Shown: positions 7,710 through 16,337 of the stretch, in pieces
Numbering within the stretch: the first letter of the stretch is position 1
Layout of the letters: each line of letters begins with the position of its first letter
Assembly (NCBI GenBank): GCA_037440405.1
Contig: JBBIUE010000014.1
Location: 1-64,000 of the forward strand
DNA length: 64,000 nucleotides
Direction: 5' to 3'
Origin: JANMGV01 sp037440405
Lineage (GTDB): Bacteria > Planctomycetota > Planctomycetia > Pirellulales > Pirellulaceae
Position numbers and translations under genes: made by a program
The notes under the pieces: model-generated
The model's input: only the letters and a program-made list of their open reading frames with translations
Database searches by the model: none
Told to the model about the DNA's origin: nothing

Positions 7710-10184
7710 CTAGTCCTGCTGAATTTCGCTTGGCTGACGGTCCCAAGCAAGGTCGAGGTCTTTTTCCGTTTTCTCCCACCAGTTCATGCGTATCCGTTGG
7801 CTTTCCATGAAGGCTAACATTTGCCAGTCCATCTGGTTGGGCAGGAGGGCGAACAAGCGAAGTAAGTCCTCCGTTTTAGGCAGCGTTTCGACCACGCGAA
7901 CAACATAGAAAATCGTCTGCGGTTCGTTCGGAGCAACCAACACACTTCCATCACTCGACTCGAACACGCGACGCATGAAGTCGTCGCCGACCGTGTCAAG
8001 ACGATCGACGAAAGTAATGGAGGGAACACCGCGAGAGAACTGGGACGATGTCATCCAGGAAAATGGGTTAGGAGTTGCCACCAACGCTCGTTCAGCATCC
8101 GACAGTGCGGCCGTCCACGGCGAGTCCTCAACGGACTGGACGAGCTTTTGGATCGATTCTGCCTTCTCGCGAGCAAACTCGCGCGCCTTCTGCTGATACC
8201 AAACAGCTTCGACTTCAGAACGCACTTCCTCGAAAGAAGGAGAATATTGAGGCCGCTCTTCGATTTTCCAGAATACAAACGTCCAAGAGCCTGAAATGTC
8301 AAACAATTGACTGTTCCCAGGTGAGTAAAGCGGTAAGGAAGATGAGAAAACAACCTGAGGAAAGGTTGCGACATTCTGGATGCGACTGCGGCCGATAGGC
8401 AGGGCCATGACGGACTCAGAATCGACCATTCCGGTTCGTGCGAACTGCAATCCGTGTTCGTCCGCAAGGGCCTGAAGATCGATCAGCTCTGGTTTCGTTG
8501 CTGACAGGTCTTTCGCCTCAATGCTCCGTCGATAGATTTGATTTTCGTCAGAATAGTTCTGCATCTTTTCAACGATGGCAGCGAGGGAGGCTTGTAATTT
8601 CTGGCGTGTGGAATCGAACACCATATCTCGGGTCAGTTCTTCGCGAACTTCCTCCAACGTTTGCACGCGCATTTCGGTGGCAGGCCCTGATGGCGGAGCC
8701 GAACCAATATCCAGCGACGTACCGGCAGGAGGAGTCGTACCTGCTGGAATCGGAGAATCAACCGAAAGAATTTCCGTTAAGGAGTCTTGCTCTGGCGGTT
8801 GACCGAGTTCCAGTACTGTATCCACATTCTCGCTTGCCGAAGACTGTTCAGCGACCGGTGGTTGAGAATCCGCTGAGTTATCCTGGGGCGCTGCGGGTGC
8901 TTGGGGGGCTGTGGGAGCCGCTCCCAAGTCTTGAGAATCCGCTGCTAGATCTTGAGTCGAAACAAATCGCAGCTTCAGCGAGTTCATTCGGAATGCTTGG
9001 CCATCGCCATCCTCCGTACTCTCAGCCTTGCTTCCGTCTCCGGACGAGTCTCCGGCCTCGGATGTCGAGCCTTCTGAAGGAGCTTTTTCAGAATCGTCCC
9101 CTGTTGTATTTTGATCGGCGGGGAAAGACTCTCCCGTCGAATCATCCGAGCCCGCAGATAATGAGTCTGAAGACAATGGCGAAGGAGCTTCACCCGTTTG
9201 AGGGCTTTCGACAGGCGATCCTGTCGGCGCCTCTGAAGTGACTGGCACTCGGTAGCGTCCCGCCGCCACTCGTTTCTCATATTCGCGAAGAATCTCCTCT
9301 TCGCTTAAGGCGGCAACCGCTGCCTTCAAATGATCATCCAGATTCGTGCTGACGAACTCAATATTCGCGGAATGGCGTCGGCTGAAACCTGGGAGAGGGC
9401 TGGTCGATAACGGGACCCGGTCTTTGCCCGATTCATAGAGGGTTCGAAGTTCTTGCTCTGTCGGCTTGTATTTGGTTTTCGCTTCTTCCACGAACTCGGA
9501 AACGAGGACGGGATAAGCTTCGATTTTGGCTCGTCGATTGAATTTCTGAAAATATTGCCAACTTTGACCGGGAGTCGTCAGCAGGCGTTGCTGCAAACTG
9601 AGACCACCTTCCAGCATGTCTCGATACAAGCGGGCCGCTAGTTCATCCTGAAGGTAAACAACCAGTTCGAAATGCGATAGATTCCCCTGCGTGGTCTCAC
9701 GGAACAGTTTCTTATACGTTTCATCGTCAATTTTGCGATCGGTCAATTGTCGTATGTAGAAGTCGACTGTTTCGCGACTGACCGTGATTCCAGCCAATTT
9801 CGCTCTTTCTGCGAACAGCTTCGTTTGAATGACGCTCAGTTGATCATTGTATTCGTTGAGCCCAAGCGTGAAGCTTTGCTGGTTCTGCATTTCGAATCCA
9901 GGCACTCTGGGGATACCACCTCTCATGAGCACTTCGCTCACTAAGCGGCGGAGAAAAGTTTGGGATAGGCCGTGGATTTGTTGGAGACGCCGTGCATGTT
10001 GCTCGTCGATCGTACCTCCGTTCCAACTGACTAGCCTGGATCGATTGGCCCGAAGAGCCGCACTCGATCCAGAGATAACTTGTTCCAGTGCCGGAGCTAC
10101 AATGAAGGAAATGATTGCGATAACAACCAAAGCCGCCATCCAGTAGGTCTGGTTCTTGCGAAATACCGAAAATGGGCTAGCCAT
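7710..10184 (-). CDS. PpiD/SurA-like membrane-anchored folding protein
   Basis: From the ATG at 10184 the 824-residue protein begins MASPFSVFRKNQTYWM and has one N-terminal transmembrane helix (WMAALVVIAIISFIVAPAL). A SurA_N-like helical domain follows, including LRRLVSEVLMRGG and ITVSRETVDFYIRQL. This layout is that of PpiD, a periplasmic chaperone anchored in the inner membrane. A long Ser/Asp/Glu/Pro-rich stretch (residues about 330-530) interrupts the middle and looks disordered. The C-terminal third resembles the remainder of a PpiC-type region, but I could not see a complete parvulin active-site set, so isomerase activity is doubtful. An open extension upstream is less likely as coding. 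Confidence 0.7.
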   Translation of the reverse strand: MASPFSVFRKNQTYWMAALVVIAIISFIVAPALEQVISGSSAALRANRSRLVSWNGGTIDEQHARRLQQIHGLSQTFLRRLVSEVLMRGGIPRVPGFEMQNQQSFTLGLNEYNDQLSVIQTKLFAERAKLAGITVSRETVDFYIRQLTDRKIDDETYKKLFRETTQGNLSHFELVVYLQDELAARLYRDMLEGGLSLQQRLLTTPGQSWQYFQKFNRRAKIEAYPVLVSEFVEEAKTKYKPTEQELRTLYESGKDRVPLSTSPLPGFSRRHSANIEFVSTNLDDHLKAAVAALSEEEILREYEKRVAAGRYRVPVTSEAPTGSPVESPQTGEAPSPLSSDSLSAGSDDSTGESFPADQNTTGDDSEKAPSEGSTSEAGDSSGDGSKAESTEDGDGQAFRMNSLKLRFVSTQDLAADSQDLGAAPTAPQAPAAPQDNSADSQPPVAEQSSASENVDTVLELGQPPEQDSLTEILSVDSPIPAGTTPPAGTSLDIGSAPPSGPATEMRVQTLEEVREELTRDMVFDSTRQKLQASLAAIVEKMQNYSDENQIYRRSIEAKDLSATKPELIDLQALADEHGLQFARTGMVDSESVMALPIGRSRIQNVATFPQVVFSSSLPLYSPGNSQLFDISGSWTFVFWKIEERPQYSPSFEEVRSEVEAVWYQQKAREFAREKAESIQKLVQSVEDSPWTAALSDAERALVATPNPFSWMTSSQFSRGVPSITFVDRLDTVGDDFMRRVFESSDGSVLVAPNEPQTIFYVVRVVETLPKTEDLLRLFALLPNQMDWQMLAFMESQRIRMNWWEKTEKDLDLAWDRQPSEIQQD

Positions 10185-10523
10185 CGGCGAAATCCTTTTT
10201 CTTTCGATGCGTCGAGTGCGTTTTGTGAGCGATTCTGAAACCCTTCGATTGTAGGATTGCACGTTAAAAACGCAATTCCAACCGATTTCAATCTTGAGCA
10301 TCAGGCATCAAATTGGTCAAGATTTGCCGCGAGTGGTTTCGCATAGTCGCCGAAAAGCACCTTGTGGGGCTGGCAGCGGGATATTAGCTTGTTCATGCGT
10401 CGATAGACCGTTTTGCCGATTTTCTAGCAATCCCGCTCGACATGTTGGACGTTGGAACCTTCGTTGCCGAATCTTTGTTTTTGTGCGGCTTTACTACAAC
10501 ATTCCTGGAACTGCATCTGCGGT
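10185..10523. other. Divergent promoter region between the PpiD-like gene and topA
   Basis: This 339-bp gap separates two diverging genes and should hold both promoters. I see no convincing pair of -35 and -10 boxes, operator palindrome or small gene. Open frames in it are extensions of the flanking genes. Confidence 0.4.
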
Positions 10524-13295
10524 ATGGCAAAAGAAAAAACGAAATCTCTGGTCATCGTCGAATCTCCTGCAAAGGCCAAAACGATCTCAAAGTTTCTCGG
10601 AGGAAATTTTCGAGTCGAGGCGAGCATCGGCCACATTCGGGATTTGCCAATGGGGCGAAAAGAAGTGCCGGAGGAGTTCAAATCGCGGCCTTGGGCGTAC
10701 TTGGGAGTCAACGTTGAAGAAGAGTTCACACCCATTTACATCATTCCAGCCGACAAGAAAAAACAAGTCTCCAAACTGAAGGATGCCCTTAAAGAGGCAG
10801 ATAGTCTCTATCTTGCAACGGACGAAGACCGCGAAGGGGAAGCCATCAGTTGGCACTTGAAGGAGGTTCTTAAACCCAAGGTGCCGGTCCATCGACTCGT
10901 CTTTCACGAAATTACGAAGGAAGCCATCGACAACGCTTTGTCAGCTCCACGAGGGATCGATCAGGGCCTCGTCAAGGCGCAAGAAACTCGTCGCATCTTG
11001 GATCGCTTGTTTGGCTACGACGTCTCGCAATTCCTGTGGAAGAAGGTTCGGACAGGACTTTCCGCTGGGCGAGTACAGAGTGTCGCGGTTCGTTTGATTG
11101 TGGATCGTGAACGCGAACGAATGGCTTTTCATTCCGCCACCTATTTTGATTTAGAGGCGACATTCCAAACACAGGGTGGCGGGAAATTCAAAGCCCCTCT
11201 CGTTCGATACAACGGAAAGGACTTGCCCTCCGGAAAGGACTTTGATCCGGCCACGGGCAAATTGAAAAAACCCGAACTGCTTTTGCTGGATCAATCAGCC
11301 GCCGAATCGCTGGTCGAGCAATTGAAATCCGGTCGGTTTTCCATCAGCAAGATTGAGATACGTCCGTTCACGGAAAAGCCAAAACCGCCTTTCACAACCA
11401 GCACGCTCCAACAGGAAGCTAACCGCAAGCTGGGCTTTACTGCTCGCCGGACGATGACCATTGCCCAAAGCCTTTACGAAAATGGGTACATCACCTACAT
11501 GCGAACCGATTCGACGAACCTCGCTCAGGTGGCGGTCGATGCGGCTCGCGATCTCGTTCGATCTCAATATGGAGCGGAGTTTCTACATCCATCGCCGCGC
11601 GTCTACTCGACGAAGGTTAAGAACGCCCAAGAGGCTCACGAAGCGATCCGCCCTGCTGGTCATCCCTTCCAATTGCCGGAAGCGCTGCGACGCGAGTTGA
11701 ATCACGATCAGTTCTTGCTTTTTGACATGATTTGGAAACGAACCATCGCCTGCCAGATGGCCGATGCTCGAAAGAAGCGGGTGGTGGTCACTGTGGAAGG
11801 CGAAGGCGCGACGTTTCAGGCGAGCGGAACGACTATCGAATTTGAAGGTTTTCTGAGGGCGTATGTCGAAGGAAGTGACGATCCGGATGCCGCATTAGCA
11901 GAACAAGAAACCATCCTTCCGGCGATGTCAGAGAAAGAGTCGCTGACCTTAAACCAACTGAAGAGTCTATCGCACTCCACACAGCCACCCGCACGATTCA
12001 CCGAAGCATCACTCACTCGGACGCTGGAAGAACTGGGGATTGGACGTCCTAGCACCTATGCTTCCATTATCGATACGATTCAGGAGCGCGAGTATGTCTA
12101 CAAGAAAGGTTCGGCTCTGGTACCGAGCTGGACGGCATTCGCCGTTATTCGATTGCTGGAAGATCACCTGGGATCGCTAGTTAACTACCGATTCACTGCC
12201 CGGATGGAGGATTTTCTCGATGAAATCAGCCAAACTGTCGGGACAAAGGATATCGAGTATCTTCGAGACTTCTATTTTGGCTCTCAGGCCTCATCGGAAG
12301 CTAAGCATGATTCGCAAGCGACTGCCGACAACGATGCCAACGATCATCTTTCGGGATTGAAGCCTTTGCTCGAGTCGAAACTACAGGAAGTCGATGCGCG
12401 CTCTGCGTGCAGTTATTCTCTTGGCAAACCTGAAGGACCTGCGGCTGAATTTGGAGAGATCGTCGTACGTGTTGGAAAATTCGGGCCGTTCCTCGAACAA
12501 GGTGAACGGCGGGCATCGATTCCAGATCAGATGGCCCCAGATGAGCTATCCATCGAAAAAGCCGTGGAACTGCTGGACAACCAAGCTCAAGCGGACCAGC
12601 CTCTTGGTCGCGATCCAGAATCGGACCGCCCCATCTATGTTAAACAGGGGCGGTTCGGACCCTATGTTCAGCTTGGCGAGAATGATGACGAGAATAAGCG
12701 TTTCGCATCCTTGTTAAAGGATATGTCGCCAGAAAGCATTACCTTAGAGACGGCACTCAAACTGTTGTCGCTGCCGAGAACCCTCGGCACGCATCCAGAA
12801 ACCGGAGGCGAAGTTATCGCATCGAACGGGCGATTTGGTCCCTATGTCAAATGCGGATCAGAGTCGCGCTCCTTGAAAGCTGGTATGAATCTTCTGGAAA
12901 TCAGTCTGGCTGAGGCCTTAGAGCTGCTGAAAGAGCCTCGTCAAGCTCGAGGTCGCGGAGCTTCCGCACCTCGCTCGGCACTCAAGACATTTGACAACTC
13001 ACCAGTTACGGAAAAACCAGTGCAGCTGTTCGACGGACGCTACGGTCCCTATGTCACCGACGGAACGACCAACGCTTCGCTTCCCAAGAACATGAACGTT
13101 GAAGAACTGACATTTGAGTTTGCCCTTCAATTATTAGCAGACCGTGCCGCCGCTGGAGGATCAAAAAAGAAGGCACGGAGAAGCACGCGCGCCTCAAGCT
13201 CTACCGCCAAGAAGAAATCGACTGCTGAAAAGAAATCGACCTCGAAGAAGAAGAAAACAACTGCTCGCAAGAAATCGTCACGATCTGAAAAGTGA
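10524..13295 (+). CDS. topA: DNA topoisomerase I
   Basis: A type IA topoisomerase that relaxes negative supercoils. The 923-residue protein starts at the ATG at 10524, giving the Toprim strand LVIVESPAKAKT near the N-terminus. DEDREGEAISWHL follows in the Toprim acidic region, then SAGRVQSVAVRL, and the catalytic tyrosine Y325 in GYITYMRTDSTN. The C-terminal part lacks the zinc-finger cysteines of E. coli TopA. It carries instead several Toprim C-terminal repeats with the signature GRFGPYV (GRFGPYVQLGE, NGRFGPYVKCG, DGRYGPYVTDG). It ends in about 45 residues rich in Lys, Ser and Thr, a tail that probably binds DNA. A strong terminator lies 88 nt beyond the stop. Confidence 0.97.
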   Translation: MAKEKTKSLVIVESPAKAKTISKFLGGNFRVEASIGHIRDLPMGRKEVPEEFKSRPWAYLGVNVEEEFTPIYIIPADKKKQVSKLKDALKEADSLYLATDEDREGEAISWHLKEVLKPKVPVHRLVFHEITKEAIDNALSAPRGIDQGLVKAQETRRILDRLFGYDVSQFLWKKVRTGLSAGRVQSVAVRLIVDRERERMAFHSATYFDLEATFQTQGGGKFKAPLVRYNGKDLPSGKDFDPATGKLKKPELLLLDQSAAESLVEQLKSGRFSISKIEIRPFTEKPKPPFTTSTLQQEANRKLGFTARRTMTIAQSLYENGYITYMRTDSTNLAQVAVDAARDLVRSQYGAEFLHPSPRVYSTKVKNAQEAHEAIRPAGHPFQLPEALRRELNHDQFLLFDMIWKRTIACQMADARKKRVVVTVEGEGATFQASGTTIEFEGFLRAYVEGSDDPDAALAEQETILPAMSEKESLTLNQLKSLSHSTQPPARFTEASLTRTLEELGIGRPSTYASIIDTIQEREYVYKKGSALVPSWTAFAVIRLLEDHLGSLVNYRFTARMEDFLDEISQTVGTKDIEYLRDFYFGSQASSEAKHDSQATADNDANDHLSGLKPLLESKLQEVDARSACSYSLGKPEGPAAEFGEIVVRVGKFGPFLEQGERRASIPDQMAPDELSIEKAVELLDNQAQADQPLGRDPESDRPIYVKQGRFGPYVQLGENDDENKRFASLLKDMSPESITLETALKLLSLPRTLGTHPETGGEVIASNGRFGPYVKCGSESRSLKAGMNLLEISLAEALELLKEPRQARGRGASAPRSALKTFDNSPVTEKPVQLFDGRYGPYVTDGTTNASLPKNMNVEELTFEFALQLLADRAAAGGSKKKARRSTRASSSTAKKKSTAEKKSTSKKKKTTARKKSSRSEK

Positions 13296-13382
13296 AGTAC
13301 GATACGGATCGTTGCCTCCGAAGAGGGTGTCGAGTCTCTGTCGGACGGCGGGCGGATCTCCTGTTGGGTTTCGAAAGGAAAT

Positions 13383-13416
13383 GCTCCAGCACTCCGGTTG
13401 TGCTGGAGCTTTCATT
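13383..13416 (+). terminator. Intrinsic terminator after topA
   Basis: A perfect 10-bp stem GCTCCAGCAC/GTGCTGGAGC with a 7-nt loop is followed by TTTCATT. It lies 88 nt past the topA stop codon. Confidence 0.8.
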
Positions 13417-14254
13417 ACCGGAGTGCGGTTGCTCTCGGATTCAGTTGATCAACTTAACAGCGACATGGAAACAGAATATCAGTTTCCATCGCCGCAAGTC
13501 GCTCCAGTGCCCGGTACATCAGCGTCTTCGGAAGTAACAGCGACGCCGGCAGATTCGAACACTTCGGCGAGGAGCACTTCAACTTTTAGGTGCGTCTTCT
13601 CGGATGCCAGAACCATCAGTACTGAGCCGATACTTGACACCTTCAATGCGTCGTCATCGTCTTCGAATACGGTAAGAATGGTCTGTTGAATCGATGCGAT
13701 CAACTGGTCTTGCCTGCCTCGTAGTGCCAATAGATCGTAATCGATTTAAATCAGTTGGTGTGATCAGTTAGTGTGATTCGTTGGAGTCGCCCACGTTGAG
13801 TTAGATCAGTTGGTGTCTCACACGTTGTTTCTTTCGGAGATCGCACTTTCAAACAACGCATCCAGTTTGAACGCCAATCTTTGATGTCGGCCATAGGGAC
13901 TTGGTGTCATCGCGACAGCAAAGCCCTCCCACAACTCTCAATCGCCTTTCCAAAGTTGGTAAATTGCGAACGGTGTAATGAGGAACACACTTCGATACAT
14001 TGGACATATTCGATGAGCCAATCTTTCAAACATGAGCAATCGCGGTCCGATCCGGTTGATTTGGACTTCGCGATTACAAACTTTTGGTTATCGCCGTCCT
14101 GCCGGACGCGTGAAATCGATTGCGAGAAACATGCTGAAGCTATAGCGGCTATACGCCGATGCTCGAGGCGTTCGTCGTACTGGGCTTTGTGGAAAGAGAT
14201 TCCATCGTCGCGTGTTTGGCTATTCATTCCGTGGTAGCTGGCACCAATCGGACC
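13417..14254. other. Repeat-flanked region with no secure gene
   Basis: Apart from one doubtful small frame (13479-13730, minus), nothing here is convincing. Around 13755-13820 a short degenerate motif close to TCAGTTGGTGT recurs about four times. A minus-strand frame of about 106 residues (13907-14227) has no recognisable family and no clear start. The region sits between the topA terminator and the repeat cluster and looks like decayed or repeat-derived DNA. Confidence 0.4.
13479..13730 (-). CDS. Doubtful small hypothetical protein
   Basis: The 83-residue frame begins at a TTG and has no ATG and no clear ribosome binding site. The composition is protein-like (LIASIQQTILTVFED, a hydrophobic VLMVLAS segment, KVEVLLAEVFESAG) and it is not a shadow of another gene, so it may be a small gene or the remnant of one. 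I recognise no family. The stop codon is seven codons before the TTG, so no longer start is available. Confidence 0.25.
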   Translation of the reverse strand: MALRGRQDQLIASIQQTILTVFEDDDDALKVSSIGSVLMVLASEKTHLKVEVLLAEVFESAGVAVTSEDADVPGTGATCGDGN

Positions 14255-14702
14255 CTGGCTACCTAGACCGCTGCTGTGTGGCTGGCACCAACCAGACCGC
14301 TGCTGGCTACCTAGACCGCTGCTGTGTGGCTGGCACCAACCAGACCGCTGATTGGCACCAACCAGACCGCTGATTGGCACCAACCTGACCCCGCACCGAC
14401 CAACCCGCTGCTGCGGTTTGTCCCCCGCCAGCTTGCCTGGCGGGGAACGAAAGTTTGGATAGCTAGAACGCGACAAGAAAACCTCGCCCCTTGCCAGCTT
14501 GTCTGGCAAAAGCTAACAGATCACGGTGGCTGGCACCAAACAGACCGCTGACTGGCACCAACCAGACCCCGCACCGACCAGTCCGCTGCTGCGGTTAGTC
14601 TCCCGCCAGTTTGACTAGCGGAAACGGAAGTTTGGATAGCTAGAACGCGACAAGAAAACCATGGTGGCTGGCACCAACCAGACGCTGGCACCAACCAGAC
14701 GG
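14255..14702. repeat. Cluster of nested direct repeats built on TGGCACCAACCAGACCGCTG
   Basis: The core 20-mer TGGCACCAACCAGACCGCTG and close variants occur about eight times. Two copies sit in a 48-nt tandem unit (14255 and 14303), followed by a 22-nt period (14351, 14373). A larger segment of about 94 nt (14389-14483) recurs about 178 nt downstream (14567-14660). Both copies end in the same stretch TTTGGATAGCTAGAACGCG followed by ACAAGAAAACC. Short inverted repeats such as CCGCCAGCTTGCCTGGCGGG sit inside the larger unit. No transposase gene is near. It is probably a genome-wide interspersed repeat family. Confidence 0.85.
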
Positions 14703-14794
14703 TTGCTCCAGGTTCAGAGTCGTAGTGTCGTGTAGAAGAAACGGACTGGATTCGGCGGTGATGAAGCTGCCCGCATCTTTTTCTCTTGTGTCCA

Positions 14795-15253
14795 TTAGCG
14801 CTTTCGTGGTTTCTTTGATGACGGCGAGTCGACCAAGGGTATGCAAGGGTTGGGGTCGGCCAAGACATCGGCAAGCGTGGAATCGGACAAGGCTTCCTCG
14901 ACCCGACCGAGAGCTTCATCCATCTGCTGATGAAGCCGACACAAATGGCGTCCGTGCGAAGGTAAGCCAAGTGGACAGTAACTGATGCGTTGAATCGGCT
15001 CGACGGCGTTGATGATATCAAGAATCCTTAGCTCACCGGGCGGGACCAACAGCGAGAATCCTCCATGCACACCTCGTTGAGAGGAAATCAATTCAGCTTC
15101 GGCAAGTTGCTTCAGCACTTTGGACAAATAGGCATGCGGTACCTTGGTCGCTTTGGCAATGTTCTCGCTATTTTGAGCCAAGCCATGGTGGTAGGGTTCA
15201 CCCGCCAAGAAAACCATCGCCCTCAAAGCATACTCGACGGTCTGTGAAAACAC
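14795..15253 (-). CDS. Rrf2-family transcriptional regulator
   Basis: The protein starts with VFSQTVEYALRAMVFLA, the usual Rrf2 N-terminus. I chose the GTG at 15253 because it gives the normal family start and length (152 residues) and is preceded by AGAGGA at good spacing; an ATG upstream would add 18 atypical residues. The winged helix-turn-helix follows (IAKATKVPHAYLSKVLKQLAEAELISSQRGVHGGFSL), with the GGF wing conserved. Two cysteines sit in the usual Fe-S region (SYCPLGLPSHGRHLC), but the third cysteine of NsrR/IscR is not evident, so cluster binding is uncertain. It diverges from a heme-protein gene, which is its likely target. Confidence 0.92.
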   Translation of the reverse strand: MFSQTVEYALRAMVFLAGEPYHHGLAQNSENIAKATKVPHAYLSKVLKQLAEAELISSQRGVHGGFSLLVPPGELRILDIINAVEPIQRISYCPLGLPSHGRHLCRLHQQMDEALGRVEEALSDSTLADVLADPNPCIPLVDSPSSKKPRKR

Positions 15254-15300
15254 GGTTTCCTCTTGCAATCGATTTTTTGGAAAAAGGCTATTTGTGGATA

Positions 15301-15329
15301 TTGACATCCAGAATTAGCCGCACTATCTT
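15301..15329 (+). promoter_or_regulatory. Sigma70-like promoter for the Tll0287-like gene
   Basis: TTGACA at 15301-15306, a 17-nt spacer and TATCTT at 15324-15329 match the sigma70 consensus well. The promoter reads toward the gene starting at 15378. It lies in the short gap to the divergent Rrf2 gene, so a regulator bound here could control both. Confidence 0.6.
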
Positions 15330-15377
15330 CAAGTCAATTATGGAGTCTCATGTCCACTAATGATCGAGGTCGCATTC

Positions 15378-15929
15378 ATGAAACGCTGGATGATCATCAT
15401 TTTGCTTGTCTGTCCTCTCGGTTTGGCCGCATCGCGGTTCATCTTCTTCACTGCAGCATCAGGAGTTTCCATGGGGAATGAGGCAGTTGCAGTCGAGAAG
15501 GAAGACGACGCAGCCCTTCGGCGATCTCGTAAGCAAGCCAAAATGCTGGACACATTGTACAAGACTGCCATCGTCATTGTTACGAAGAATTATGTTGACG
15601 AAAGCTCGGACCTAGCTGCAGGGGATGCCTTTCAACTCCTTTTTCAGTCGATGAAGGATGGCGGATTCCACGAGGTTCGGTTGTTGGATGCCTCTGGGGA
15701 ACCGATCGACGACGACAATCTACCGAAAGACGAATTTGAAAAGGCCGCTGTTAAAGCGATGCTCGAAGGCAAGCCGATCTATGAACAGGTGACCGAGAAG
15801 GAAGGCAAGAAGGTGCTTCGAACCGTCACTCCAATTCCGGTGGTGATGGAAAAGTGCGTCATGTGCCACGCCAATTACGAGGGGAAAGAAGTGATCGGGG
15901 CACTGGGAATCAACATTCCCATTGAATGA
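15378..15929 (+). CDS. Tll0287-like (DUF3365) c-type heme protein
   Basis: The 183-residue protein begins with a signal-anchor MKRWMIIILLVCPLGLAA, so it should be exported or anchored on the periplasmic face. A globular domain with the Tll0287/DUF3365 layout follows and ends in a CxxCH heme site, CVMCH, at residues 160-164. The same frame has an ATG 18 nt earlier; I prefer 15378 because it gives the cleaner signal peptide. DUF3365 domains often serve as periplasmic heme sensors or redox proteins. The gene faces an Rrf2 regulator across a 124-bp gap containing a good promoter. Confidence 0.85.
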   Translation: MKRWMIIILLVCPLGLAASRFIFFTAASGVSMGNEAVAVEKEDDAALRRSRKQAKMLDTLYKTAIVIVTKNYVDESSDLAAGDAFQLLFQSMKDGGFHEVRLLDASGEPIDDDNLPKDEFEKAAVKAMLEGKPIYEQVTEKEGKKVLRTVTPIPVVMEKCVMCHANYEGKEVIGALGINIPIE

Positions 15930-16057
15930 TTGCGATCACCGCTGGCGACTCTCTGAGACGAGCGGCATGTTCACGTCTACAAATCGATGTTCGGATCTTC
16001 GATACTTAGCCGCTGCGCGAATTTTCAAGTTGCGATTTTTAAGTAACCAGCCGCGTT
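15930..16057. other. Intergenic region, nothing recognised
   Basis: Together with the repeats that follow, this belongs to a gene-free gap of about 400 bp between the heme-protein gene and the GGDEF gene. No terminator hairpin with a T tail was seen. Confidence 0.3.
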
Positions 16058-16137
16058 AGCAAGGGACTTTTGATCATGATCTCTCCCTTGCTCCTCGGCT
16101 TATTGATTTCATCAGCCGGAACGCGATAGCGTCCGGT
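16058..16137. repeat. Two inverted repeats (possible REP-type elements)
   Basis: AGCAAGGGA at 16058-16066 pairs with TCCCTTGCT at 16084-16092 around a 17-nt loop. Just downstream, CCGGAACGC and GCGTCCGG (16117-16136) form a second hairpin with one bulged base. Neither has a T tail. As I recall, similar palindromic motifs are scattered through planctomycete intergenic DNA, but I cannot confirm that here. Confidence 0.55.
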
Positions 16138-16337
16138 TGTTGCTTTCAGATCACTGCAAAATTAACCGAGAGTTTTGCGGCTGATAGAACGACTAAATCA
16201 ACTAGCCCTCATGCGTCGGGTTGCGATTGTTCAAGTTGACAGTCGAGCATCGCAACCTCGACATTCATGAGCCAGAGTACGGCGTTTCTTCTCTCGCGGA
16301 CGTTTCGCGTTGGCAAAGGTGCACCTGCCCTCCGCCC
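16138..16337. other. Intergenic tail before the GGDEF gene stop
   Basis: No gene or structure was recognised. It is downstream of the GGDEF gene on the minus strand. Confidence 0.3.

Noticed and set aside
13907..14509. 200-residue minus-strand frame overlapping the repeat cluster
   Set aside because: Its first half is a translation of the repeats (SGWCQPHSSG-type), and the second half has no recognised family or start.
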